Assembly: GCA_026419775.2 (NCBI GenBank)
Contig: JAOPGA020000585.1
Coordinates: 1-64,000, forward strand
DNA length: 64,000 bases
DNA from: Acrasis kona
Lineage: Eukaryota; Heterolobosea; Eutetramitea; Acrasida; Acrasidae
Direction: 5' to 3'
Shown here: piece by piece, positions 43,374 through 52,931 of the stretch
How positions within the stretch are numbered: the first letter of the stretch is position 1
Layout: each line of letters opens with the position of its first letter
The notes under the pieces: generated by a model
Told to the model about the DNA's origin: nothing
The model's input: the letters and a program-made list of their open reading frames with translations, nothing else
The model's database searches: none
Position numbers and translations under genes: made by a program

Positions 43374-44440
43374 TTATTCTTCATTAATTCTAATGTTTGT
43401 GTCTTCTAATAGCTTGTTACATATTTCTCCTTTTTCTTCTTGACGGGTCCCTACTTGTCTTCCTTGTGATTTGATGTACTCTAAAAACTTTTCTTTTTCT
43501 AATTGTACTGATCCTGTCGGCTGGCTTTCGTCAAGTAGTTTGAATTCGTGTTCTAGTCCTTGCTTCGTGGTGTTCATTAGCATTGTGGAGAAGAAACGGT
43601 GTTCTTCAGGATCAAGTCTTTTTCGTTGAGCATCTTCATTCAGCTCTTTAAAAAAGTCTTTGTAGTATTTAGTTTTGATTCTACCTGCGTGTTGACGAAG
43701 TAACGTTCTTAAAAAGTCACCGCCAATCATCTTTAAAGTAAAGTCTGACTGGTGCAGAAGGTGAGTGTTTCCAAAATCTTCAAAAGTCGCTCTCAATTTT
43801 TCGGCAAACTGCTGTACTGAATTTGAATAACCACCAGAGCTTTTTGATATTTGCTTGTTTATTTTCGACTTTTTATAGTTATCAATGTGTACACTATTTT
43901 TGTTCTGGAAGCAAGACTGATATACCCATGAAGAGCTATAATCGTTCCATATGACGAAGTACTGATATTTTTTAGTTTGTTTGTTCATGCGCATGTCATT
44001 TATTTTTAGTATCTCGTCATCACCAACTGCGTTTTTGCCTATAGACTCGGACGCTATAATGTTGATGATTGATTCTTTACCGTGAGGTAATGCAATATTC
44101 GAAGTAGTATACTCGTCAGTATCGTCTAGCGAATCGACCACCTCAATATCGTCAGGGTGATAACCCTTTATGTACACATCGATCTCCTGTTCTCCATCAT
44201 TATCAAAATCAAAAACTACATCATCTTGTTGCTCACACTGCACATTTTCTTGATGTGCCCTGCTCGAGTGTTCTTGTTCTTTGATTTTCATGTTGAGCTT
44301 ACAATTTGGTTTATACGATTTTGTGATGTGTAAGTAAATAGGTGCAGTTTTTAAAGTAGATTTATTGAGTGTACAGATATGTTTCCAGTCACACTGCTCC
44401 GGTGGCAAACAATGTCTAGAAAAATTACAAGAATGACAGT
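43374..44440 (-). CDS. Acidic nuclear-type protein with chromo-like segment, 5' end unresolved
   Basis: About 345-355 residues. The open frame reaches a Cys/His-rich start (CHSCNFSRHCLPPEQCDWKH, a possible zinc knuckle) with no ATG, and a TGA lies a little further upstream. At least one 5' exon is therefore missing; an acceptor-like TTTTCTAG occurs at about 44417. The middle is acidic, then a segment NKQTKKYQYFVIWNDYSSSW resembles a chromodomain strand pair (KYQYLVKWKGYxxxxW). The C-terminus is helical and basic/acidic. Nuclear function is inferred from composition only. Stop TAA. The end lies 40 bases from the convergent dioxygenase gene. Confidence 0.55.
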
Positions 44441-44727
44441 TTTGTAGTGCGTTGATACACTTATTTCACCATAGCTCGAAATTTCTGGTTATAATTCGAA
44501 TGGAGAGGACATGTATATACCATCAAACGTTAAACAACTAAAGCTTTTTTAAATTGAATTCTTGTTATCCCGCAACTGAAATTGATACAATCTTTGATAG
44601 GGGCCTAGATTCAAGCAGTGCTCATTGTCAGCTGACGCTTTTGAAGTTTGGTTGAGGGGCTGAACAAAATGGTAAACTAGCCGAGAATAGATTTCTTTTT
44701 GGAATCACCTGTGAACTTTTCACTTGG

Positions 44728-46882
44728 ATGGAGATCTTGCAACACCGCAGTACAAGGACATGCCTGGTTGTCCTAGTTGTGCTGACCATAGCTTGCGTAT
44801 CGCAAGCAAGAGTACTGCAATACAGCCCAAAACATGCGGTATTTGACCTATCACAGTTTATAGTTCTTGAAAATGGAACCACGATAAATTGCACTTGCCC
44901 TGAGGTAGATTACATTCTTTACTACATGGTTAATAGTAGATCGTTACTCCTGAAAAAAGCGTAACATGGGGGACAAAACAAATTTTGTCAATTGTTGGAG
45001 CTCTTTTCCTTGTGTGTCTAAGTGCACTTTTCTCTGGACTTACGCTTGGACTGCTTGGTCTTGACACAACGCAACTAGAGGTATGGTTATAGTCAACATT
45101 TCATTAACCCATCTTTTCAGATTCTTAAAGAATCAGGAGGCGAGAAAGAACGCCATTATGCGGCAAGAATTTTGCCTGTAAGGAGAAGAGGAAATCTTCT
45201 GCTGTGTACGTTATTGTTGGGTAACGTCATGGTAAATGCAGGAATTTCAGTCCTAACCGCTGATATTACCAGTGGTTTTGTTGTATGGCTCTTTTAATTT
45301 AAAACTGCGCTAACGCTTAAGGGTTTTGTACTGAGTTCAGCAGTCATTGTTGTTTTTGGTGAGATTCTTCCACAATCGGTCTGTAGCAGATATGGATTGC
45401 TCATAGGAGCTCACACCATCTGGTAGGTATTCTTTGTTAAACAACATTTAACACATCAAAAGGCTTGTATATATTGTGATGGCACTACTATTTGTCATTG
45501 CGTTTCCAATCTCCTTCATTCTTGATAAACTGTTAGGAAAAGAAATTGGTACGGTATTCTCAAAGGAAGAATTAAAAAAGTTGGTTGAACTTCAAGCTGC
45601 CCAAGGTCATGGTCTTAATACTGACGAAGCAAGAATTGTCGGAGGTGCCCTAGAGCTTAATCGTGTTAACGTTAGTCAGGTTATGACACCTGTTGAGAGG
45701 TCCTTCATGCTTGAGATTAATGAAAAGTTAAATAGTGACACGATGACAGATGTGTGGCAAACTGGTCACAGCCGTATACCAGTATACCAAAACAATAAGA
45801 ATAACATTGTAGGACTGTTATTTACAAAAGTATTTGTGCATTAATTTTCATTTTAACACAAGTCTTTAGGATCTTGTCCTAATCAATCCAGAAGAAGAAA
45901 TTCCATTGTCCACCATTCTAACATTTTATGGCCGTGAGGTTCTTAAAGTGTATCCTGACCAAAAGCTTGATGAGATTCTAAAAATGTTCAAAACTGGAAG
46001 AAGTCATTTGGCCATTGTCCACGAACCAAAGGAAGATGAAAATGGAGGAGATCCCTACTACGAAACACTTGGTTTAGTGACCCTTGAAGACATTATTGAA
46101 GAAATTTTACGTGAAGAGATTGTGGACGAAACCGACGTTTTCATCGATAATCAAACAGGAAGAAGGGTTCATGTAAGTAAACTTTACAACACATTTTATT
46201 AACATCTTGACAGAGAGACGACGCACAGATCAACATGTTCCTAAGGTTCAACAAATCAGAAACGTTCCGAAGGTTGACACCAAAGCAAGTGTTAGCAGCC
46301 ACAAGTTACTTGTACAAATCACTGGATCTGTTCAGATACATACCAGAAGCCCATCTACAAGCACTTTTAGGAAGATCAAGAGTCATTCAAATGAAACAAG
46401 ACAGCTACATTTATGAAAAGAATCAAGAATCAGACATTTTCTGTTTAATATTGCAGGGAAGAGTGGAAGTCAAGTCTGGCATTGATAACTTTGTGAGCGA
46501 AAATGGACCGTGGAGTTTCCTTGGAGTGAGAGCATTGACACAACCACACTTTTTGAGTGACTTTAGTGCAAAGTGCGTCAAGGACACATCATTTGTAAGT
46601 GTGTCAAGAAATGATTTTGTTGATTTTGTAAAACAATTACTTGTAAGCGACACTACATTCTTCCTTCCTAAAGAGTTGGAATGGATTCAGGCCAAGTCAC
46701 AACCTTCAGAACTGTTACGAAATAGATCTTATGCTAAAACCATTCCTTCCCCTAAATCCATTCATTCCCCCAACAGATCGCCTTCGATTATCGTGGATGA
46801 TACGTCTAGAAGTTTAGAGACGAAACAGCTAATTGATGATTATGGTGACGTGGTCGTTGATGTGGACGGAAGAAGCTTGTAA
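44728..46882 (+). CDS. CNNM/CorC-family metal transporter or regulator
   Basis: Seven exons (44728-44904, 44940-45080, 45121-45282, 45322-45422, 45463-45829, 45870-46172, 46214-46882) give 639 residues; introns are 35-41 nt. It has a signal peptide, a short extracellular part, then the DUF21 membrane domain ([57 protein letters not shown]), paired CBS domains ([16 protein letters not shown], and HLAIVHEP with [20 protein letters not shown]) and a C-terminal cyclic-nucleotide-binding-like domain ([17 protein letters not shown]). This is the full eukaryotic CNNM layout. CNNM proteins control Mg2+ efflux at the plasma membrane. Stop TAA. Confidence 0.95.
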
Positions 46883-46938
46883 TTAAAAATAAATGTTGGT
46901 TGACTTTCATATCAAAATTAAACTTGTTATTGATAGAA

Positions 46939-48335
46939 ATGTTGTTGAGATTTCCAAGGAATTTGTTAATACGGAGCTCAACACGCACTTTTCACAACAA
47001 TGTACCACTCAACAAGTTAACTCCATTTATTTTGGCTGATATTGGAGAAGGAATCAAGGAAGTTGAAATTATACAATGGTACATCAAGGAGGGCGATACC
47101 ATCAATCAGTTTGACAGAGTTGCAGAAGTTCAAAGCGACAAAGCCAACGTAGAGATTAGTAGTCGCTATGATGGTGTTGTAAAAAAACTACATTATAAGA
47201 ATGGGGATGTTGCCAGGGTTGGCAAAGCTCTCATTGATATTGAAACTGATGACTCCGTCCAAGATGAAAGTGCCCCGCACTCCCCCAATCAAGAATCCAA
47301 ACCTGAACCAACCACAAGCAGTCAATCACATGACCAAGATGTATCAGCCATGGAAGAGTCCTTAGAGAAGATACTAACCACTCCTGCAGTGAGACGCATA
47401 GCAAGGGAACATAAAATTGATTTGAGAAAAGTCACACCAACAGGTCCACGTGGTCGCCTCCTCAAGGAGGATTTACTAAACTACGTCAAGCATGCAGGAA
47501 ACGTACCCAAACAAGAAGTTAAAGAAATTAAAAAACAAATCCAAGAAGCAAGTGCAGGAGAGTCCACTGACGCTACATTACCTCCATCAAGCAACACATC
47601 ATCAAGATCATCGTCATCATCATCCTTAACAAGAGATGAACCAGTAAGAGGACTAAAGAGAACCATGATCAAGACCATGAACGCTTCCAACCAAATACCT
47701 CAATTCGGCGTCCATGAAGAAGTTAATGTAGATAAGCTCATCCTGATGCGTAACGAATTCAAGGCCATTGCACAAAAACGCGGTGTCGAAAAGTTAACCT
47801 TCATGCCATTCTTCATCAAAGCACTAAGCATGGGCCCGTCCAAGAGTATCCAATCCTAAACTCTACATTATCACAAGACGAATCAACAATCACATACAAA
47901 TCATTCCACAACGTCGGAATAGCCATGGACACCCCACAAGGACTACTAGTGCCAAACATTAAAAACGTTAACGAATTATCCATTTTGGAAATCGCTCAGG
48001 AGCTGTCAAGGCTGATGAAGTTGGGTCAAGATGGAAAATTAACAGCGGATGATTTGAAGAATGGAACCATCACATTAAGCAACGTTGGAACTATAGGAGG
48101 AACTTATGCAAGGCCGTTAATTACGCCGCCGGAGGTCTGCATCGGAGCTATCGGAAAGATGAGGAGAGTTCCGGCGTTTGTGGGAAAGTCCAATGAAGTC
48201 GTTGCCACGAACATTATGTACGTAAGTTGGAGTGGAGATCATAGGATTGTTGATGGTGCTACTTTGACGAGATTTAGTAACGCTTGGAAGGAGTACCTGG
48301 AGACGCCCGAGGCCATGATGTTGAATTTGAGGTAG
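46939..48335 (+). CDS. DBT: Branched-chain 2-oxoacid dehydrogenase E2 (DBT), with a frame break
   Basis: The start from ATG 46939 is a mitochondrial presequence (MLLRFPRNLLIRSSTRTF). The lipoyl domain carries the lipoylated Lys in AEVQSDKANVEI, the peripheral-subunit-binding domain is TTPAVRRIAREHKIDLRKV, and the catalytic domain contains FMPFFIKALSM, NVGIAMDTPQGLLVPNIKNV and the HxxxDG active site in WSGDHRIVDGATLTRFSN. DEITHK-like NxxIPQFG fits the branched-chain type. The frame breaks at the GGGCCC run (47832-47837); downstream coding begins EYPILN. No GT-AG intron restores it, so one base is probably missing in the assembly or the gene is damaged. Stop TAG at the family-expected end. Confidence 0.9.
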
Positions 48336-48395
48336 AATAAAAAATACTTTACAATGTAATTGAATTTTGTTATTACAATTAATATTGTTGAAAAC

Positions 48396-49352
48396 ATGTC
48401 CAGGTCCACAAGTCCTCCTATGAAGGGAGTCTTGACGATGCCTAGACTTGATTTGGGGAAAATCACACCGAAGCCTGGATTTGTGGTGCAGGAAGTGACG
48501 GATAATAAGGAACCAGTGTTGGTGTCGGTGTATGTGGATGACGAAAAACAAATCGAGAATGGGAATATAATATTGGAGAAACCACCAGTCAAACAAGAAC
48601 CAGTCTTTAAACCATTTGTGCCGACTAGAAAGAGTTCTAATTCAGATTTGAGTTTCACGCCTCCGAGCCCAAGGTTACATAAACCTGACTTTGAAGATAA
48701 AAAGAAACAATATAACCAAAAAATGTTCAAAACTCTGAGCGAGCTAGACCCTTATATGACCAAAGCTGTACTAGGCGACGCTGTTCCAGCACAAGCTGAT
48801 GTAGCTCCCTCTACTCCAAGGTCACTCCAGACCTATAACCAAAAACTAGAGCTAAGAAAGCTGAATAAAGCTGCTGGTACAATACAAAGATTTTGGAGGG
48901 GGCATGTTGGCAGAAAACTATATCGTACTGAGTTTTATGAAATGCTCGAAAGGAGAGAACAAGAGCATTACGAAAGAGAGAAGAACGAGTTGGAAAGAGG
49001 ATTTTTGCTAACAGAGTCTGAAGAATTACAAGAAAAATTAAATAAAGAAGATAGTCATAATAGGTATATGGCAAATAAAAGAACGCAAGCTGCTAGAACT
49101 CTTCAGCATTACTGGAGAGAGTATGCAACTAGATTTAGTAGAAAATCAGTTCATAGCTCTACTGATGGCTCGGTTGATGATGAGTCTTCTGACGAGGATG
49201 AAGATGGTTCAGTGTATTCTAATGATTGGGTGAAGCAAGTATTTGCAAAATATCTTGCTTACCAAGGAGAACAGGAAGCAGATGACGGTATGTCCTATAG
49301 TGGGCCAGTTGTCGAATATAAATTTAATGTTCGGGCAGTAGGAACAGTTTGA
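48396..49352 (+). CDS. IQ-motif protein of unknown function
   Basis: 318 residues from ATG 48396; an upstream in-frame extension has no ATG. The first 130 residues are Pro/Ser-rich and disordered. Two calmodulin-binding IQ motifs follow, about 60 residues apart: AAGTIQRFWRGHVGRKLYR and AARTLQHYWREYATRFSRK. They are separated by a coiled coil of alternating Glu/Arg/Leu. The tail is acidic (DDESSDEDEDG). Such proteins often bind calmodulin or myosin light chains at cytoskeletal structures; no orthologue recognised. Convergent with the kinesin gene, 18 bases apart. Stop TGA. Confidence 0.75.
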   Translation: MSRSTSPPMKGVLTMPRLDLGKITPKPGFVVQEVTDNKEPVLVSVYVDDEKQIENGNIILEKPPVKQEPVFKPFVPTRKSSNSDLSFTPPSPRLHKPDFEDKKKQYNQKMFKTLSELDPYMTKAVLGDAVPAQADVAPSTPRSLQTYNQKLELRKLNKAAGTIQRFWRGHVGRKLYRTEFYEMLERREQEHYEREKNELERGFLLTESEELQEKLNKEDSHNRYMANKRTQAARTLQHYWREYATRFSRKSVHSSTDGSVDDESSDEDEDGSVYSNDWVKQVFAKYLAYQGEQEADDGMSYSGPVVEYKFNVRAVGTV

Positions 49353-49370
49353 AATTGTAAAATAATCTCT

Positions 49371-50897
49371 TTATTTACCTTTTAATCTTGATCTTGTTTC
49401 TTCTGCTAATGCCTGCTTTTGCTTATTCAAAGCTTCTGTGTATTGATCTAGAGCCTTTCTCATGGCGATACCTACGTCTTGGTCTCCAGTAATCTGAGCG
49501 AATCTAGCTGCGGGGAACCTAAACATTTGGGCTCCATTCACGCTCTTGGGGAACTCTTCGGCGTACTTGGCAAACTTGCCCTTGTCAACGGTTTCTATCC
49601 ATGCAAAGCATTCTTCGGTAGTCCATTTAGCGACTGGCTTCATTCTGCCGACATCTGTGCTCTTGAAAACATCTCCTGCTTGGGTCTTGGAAATGACTGG
49701 GTCGAGGCTCGCGTCTCCATTAGCTAACAAGCTCATCACTTGTAGCGTATTCATGGTGTGCTCAGTGTCGGTTGAAATTGGAGATAGTGTTGAAATGATT
49801 AGCGTTTTGCATCCGCTTCCCTCGAAGCTGTCTCTTAGCAACTGAGTTAGTTTGGAATTTCTGTACGGAACGTGCTGCTGTTGATTTGATTTGCTCAATG
49901 TAACTGTTCTAATTACGTCCTTTAGGTTTGATAATGAAGAATTGATCCAGGCTGACTCTCTTTGTCTATCAGCATCGTGGTACATGCTATCTGCGTTTCT
50001 TTCAGATCCCGCCAAATCAATAAGAGTTAACCGAGCGTACTTTTTACCATCCCTCTCAATGCTGATTCTGAAGATATAATGGCTTCGACTGGATTGGGAA
50101 TTTATCATGGTAGCGTGCGTCTCTCTTAGTTGAGCTGCGTCGTCATATGCCTTCCACAGACCATCTGCATCATTAATGTTGATTTCGGTTGACCCTACAA
50201 CATTAATGTCCCTAACGTTTCCACTTCCTTGTAGTAGTTTTACCTCGGTGTGGTTATTGTTGAGATCATACAAAGAGTCGCCTAACATCTCCAAGCAAGT
50301 AACTTTGACGCTATAGGTTGACCTTTCTGATTTTTGCGCCGCGAGCAAGTACTGGAATAAATCTGAGGATAACAACTTTACCACTCCTGTGATGGTGTAT
50401 GTTTTTCCTGTTCCGGTTTGACCGTACATAAATATCGTGCCTCTTTGTTCAATCTTTGATTGGTTATTCAGGGTGTACCCTATTAGGGGAAGTACAGCAT
50501 TAGAATAAACATCTTGTGTGGTATGATCTTCGCAAAATACATGTCCGTTAGGGAAAGGGTAGGCTACATGCTCAATAAAAGCAGTTTGGGGCTTCATATC
50601 AGGTCCGGACATGCATTTGTGAACAATGACACAGTTGTCTTTCGGTAGAATTTTAGATGTAGAGGAGTACGTGCACTGTACAACTGGGAACTCTCCTTTG
50701 TCCTCTTCATGATCAAATAATGGTCTCAATCTCACCACTACATTGATGGCCTCATCTTTGAATTGAGCTGGAACCAGTTCCTTGGAGATTTGCAGATTGT
50801 TAGCTTTCTCATAATGAAAGATAACTCCTTCGAAGATGTTTGCATGCTCTTTACGAAAAGCTCTCTTGTCTCTTGCTTGACTTTCCCCGTTTCCCAT
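49371..50897 (-). CDS. Divergent kinesin motor with C-terminal SAM domain
   Basis: 508 residues, no intron. The motor domain is near the N-terminus: INVVVRLRPL, P-loop FMYGQTGTGKTYT, switch I NSQSSRSHYIF, switch II LIDLAGSERN, and SKLTQLLRDSFEGSGCKTLI. After the motor, about residues 410-480 form a SAM domain (VAKWTTEECFAWIETVDKGK...KSVNGAQMF). There is a short coiled end but no long stalk. The lack of a stalk and the SAM domain make it unlike transport kinesins. It could be a kinesin-13/orphan type acting on microtubule ends, but this is inference. Stop TAA. Confidence 0.9.
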   Translation of the reverse strand: MGNGESQARDKRAFRKEHANIFEGVIFHYEKANNLQISKELVPAQFKDEAINVVVRLRPLFDHEEDKGEFPVVQCTYSSTSKILPKDNCVIVHKCMSGPDMKPQTAFIEHVAYPFPNGHVFCEDHTTQDVYSNAVLPLIGYTLNNQSKIEQRGTIFMYGQTGTGKTYTITGVVKLLSSDLFQYLLAAQKSERSTYSVKVTCLEMLGDSLYDLNNNHTEVKLLQGSGNVRDINVVGSTEININDADGLWKAYDDAAQLRETHATMINSQSSRSHYIFRISIERDGKKYARLTLIDLAGSERNADSMYHDADRQRESAWINSSLSNLKDVIRTVTLSKSNQQQHVPYRNSKLTQLLRDSFEGSGCKTLIISTLSPISTDTEHTMNTLQVMSLLANGDASLDPVISKTQAGDVFKSTDVGRMKPVAKWTTEECFAWIETVDKGKFAKYAEEFPKSVNGAQMFRFPAARFAQITGDQDVGIAMRKALDQYTEALNKQKQALAEETRSRLKGK

Positions 50898-51029
50898 GTT
50901 ATGATGATCTGTAATTTAGTGATTTGTAAGAAGTCAACCCAATACAAGTATAAGTAGCATGTGATCAGTGGACACTTAGGATTGCGTAGCACCAGCAGCG
51001 CAGCATGTATGTTCATAAATATTTGTTTA

Positions 51030-51371
51030 TTATATAGTATTTGGTGATGAAACTGACACGTTTTCGTCTTCGTCATCATCATCGTCATACTGTGATAGCC
51101 AATTTAAATCTTCTTCTTCCTCCTCCTCGTCCATGGAGCCGAGGATAAAAGGACTTTCCTTGATATATCTCGTTTCAGAATCATGTATTACTGCTTCATC
51201 GTCTGGATCTTTGTCGCTATCCATCATGTGGTGGCTTGGTAGTATTCTTCTTCCATACATTGAAATTACAGCATCTAGATCTTCCACTTCTATATATTTC
51301 TTTTTAGATGTGCAAATATTGATTAGGCATGCAAGTGAAATGATCAAAATTAATAGCTTCCATAGCTTCAT
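51030..51371 (-). CDS. Small secreted or membrane-tethered acidic protein
   Basis: 113 residues with a signal peptide or signal anchor (MKLWKLLILIISLACLINIC). The mature part is very acidic (MDEEEEEEDLNWLSQY, DDDDDEDENV). No family recognised. Stop TAA. Confidence 0.6.
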   Translation of the reverse strand: MKLWKLLILIISLACLINICTSKKKYIEVEDLDAVISMYGRRILPSHHMMDSDKDPDDEAVIHDSETRYIKESPFILGSMDEEEEEEDLNWLSQYDDDDDEDENVSVSSPNTI

Positions 51372-52260
51372 TTGGTCCAGCTTCAGTTGTGTTGGTTATT
51401 ACAAAAGAAATACTTTCTTCTGTTGGCCAACATGGATTTATACCTGCCAATCGGTGACCATTCATACTTGAGTCAGACGCTTTAATTAGATATGCTACAA
51501 ACATCAGCAGTGAACTTTCGATCGTTGATAAACTACAGAATGCAGGCCATTCGGACGATCCTAAATACTTGAATGATGGAATATTGTTCAGATTTTTGCA
51601 CCATACAAATAGCTAGCGGACAGAGAATTAAACTAGTTGGAAACCATACAATGAAGTTTTCAAGGGGAACCGTGTCATGATTGCAGGTTCATTGAGCCAT
51701 CTAGAATTAAGAATCCATGTCCACAGATTCCTTCCTGAATGACGAAGATGGCACTTTAAGAAAGAATGGTTCAAGTACAGTTATAACTAGAATACTGGGA
51801 GTGGTTAGATTCACTGAAAAGAGCCGTCAAAGATGGAGTATATAAAATACCCAGAAATTGAAGGAGAGGCAGCAGCACAACGTTTAGCGATCAAGATTTT
51901 TTGAAAAAGAAATTTTTGACAACCGATGGTATCCTAGCGGCGCTGCATGTAGTTACATGCTTTCATGTAACACGCGCCTACTTTAATACCACTGTTGATA
52001 ATACTAATATATACTTTGAGTCATACACATTCGACAATTTGGTGAGATCCTAAAAATTGGTCTCAATATCAAGATCAGTTCAGCAACGAGTAAGACTCGT
52101 GTAACAGAGTCATAACAAATGTACTTTGTAGTTGGAATAATGAATCATTATAAGATTTTTAATCTTGGCTCTTTTATGTTTTTACAAGAGGTCAAAACAA
52201 CTAATAGCGCTGGGTGGTGTAATCTGTTTTATTACACTAGTTGGCTCCTCTAATTTAATG
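51372..52260. other. Gene-poor region with possible coding relics
   Basis: About 890 bases. Short stretches in different frames look protein-like: around 51718-51845 (DEDGTLRKNGSSTVITRILG) and 51795-51855 in another frame (EYWEWLDSLKRAVKDGVYKI). No continuous gene can be built. A TATATAAAA-like box lies at about 51838. An open frame at 52165-52404 overlaps the small minus-strand gene and is not supported. Confidence 0.35.
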
Positions 52261-52443
52261 TTATTTGGATTGTTTATTGGATTCTGTTATTATTATCACA
52301 GGTCCAGTAGGTGGCATAGTCTTCGTTGCAAGTTGAGAGGTTGGGCGATTTATTGGCGGGTACGTGGCAGGTCTCTCGTGCCTTTCTGCTGTTACGATCA
52401 GCATTAGACATGCCACTAAAATAAAAACCATAATGCTCCTCAT
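52261..52443 (-). CDS. Small secreted Pro-rich protein (copy A of an inverted pair)
   Basis: 60 residues from ATG 52443. The signal peptide MRSIMVFILVACLMLIVTAE is nearly the same as that of the plus-strand gene at 52586. The mature part is Pro/Thr-rich (ATYPPINRPT) and short. The two genes point away from each other. Function unknown. Stop TAA. Confidence 0.6.
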   Translation of the reverse strand: MRSIMVFILVACLMLIVTAERHERPATYPPINRPTSQLATKTMPPTGPVIIITESNKQSK

Positions 52444-52498
52444 ATCTTCAAGTTTTAACCAGTGGTTGTCCAAACATTTTCGTTAAATACTGACAGCG

Positions 52499-52515
52499 CC
52501 TCTTCGTCGAAGAGG
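52499..52515. promoter_or_regulatory. 17-nt perfect inverted repeat between divergent genes
   Basis: CCTCTTCG-T-CGAAGAGG, with eight-base arms and a one-base centre. It lies almost exactly midway between the two ATGs (52443 and 52586). It may be a shared transcription-factor site for the pair; this is inference from position and symmetry. Confidence 0.45.
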
Positions 52516-52585
52516 TTTCCTCCCATAAATGATGTGATTGATCATTAACAAAACTCAAACAAAAATACAATATTATAGTGAAAGC

Positions 52586-52765
52586 ATGAGGAGCATTGTA
52601 GTTTTTATTTTGGTAGCATTCATGATGCTAGTAATCTCAGCTGAAAAACCGCCAGCAGCCCCACCAACTCCACGGCCAACGCAAGCACCAGAATGGACAG
52701 AGGGTCCAGGATGCATGATGTGTGATCCAGCTCTCTCAGACCCAGACCTTATTTGCTGCCCATAG
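52586..52765 (+). CDS. Small secreted Pro/Cys peptide (copy B of an inverted pair)
   Basis: 59 residues. The signal peptide MRSIVVFILVAFMMLVISAE is followed by a Pro-rich stretch (PPAAPPTPRPTQAPEWTEGP) and a Cys-rich end (CMMCDPALSDPDLICCP). Only the signal and the Pro-rich part resemble copy A; the Cys-rich end is private. Function unknown. It stops at TAG, so an extension cannot be excluded. Confidence 0.6.
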   Translation: MRSIVVFILVAFMMLVISAEKPPAAPPTPRPTQAPEWTEGPGCMMCDPALSDPDLICCP

Positions 52766-52931
52766 TTAGAGGAGACAATTTTGATTATAAAACATTCATT
52801 TTTACCTATATCTCTGAACCAATACTGATTTTTAACCTAATGAGCTCGAAACTTAAGTAGAAAAAAAGATTCTTCGCTTGAATGCTACCTCTCATCAGCA
52901 AAGTGTTTGTAACAAGAGCTCAACCTGAGGG

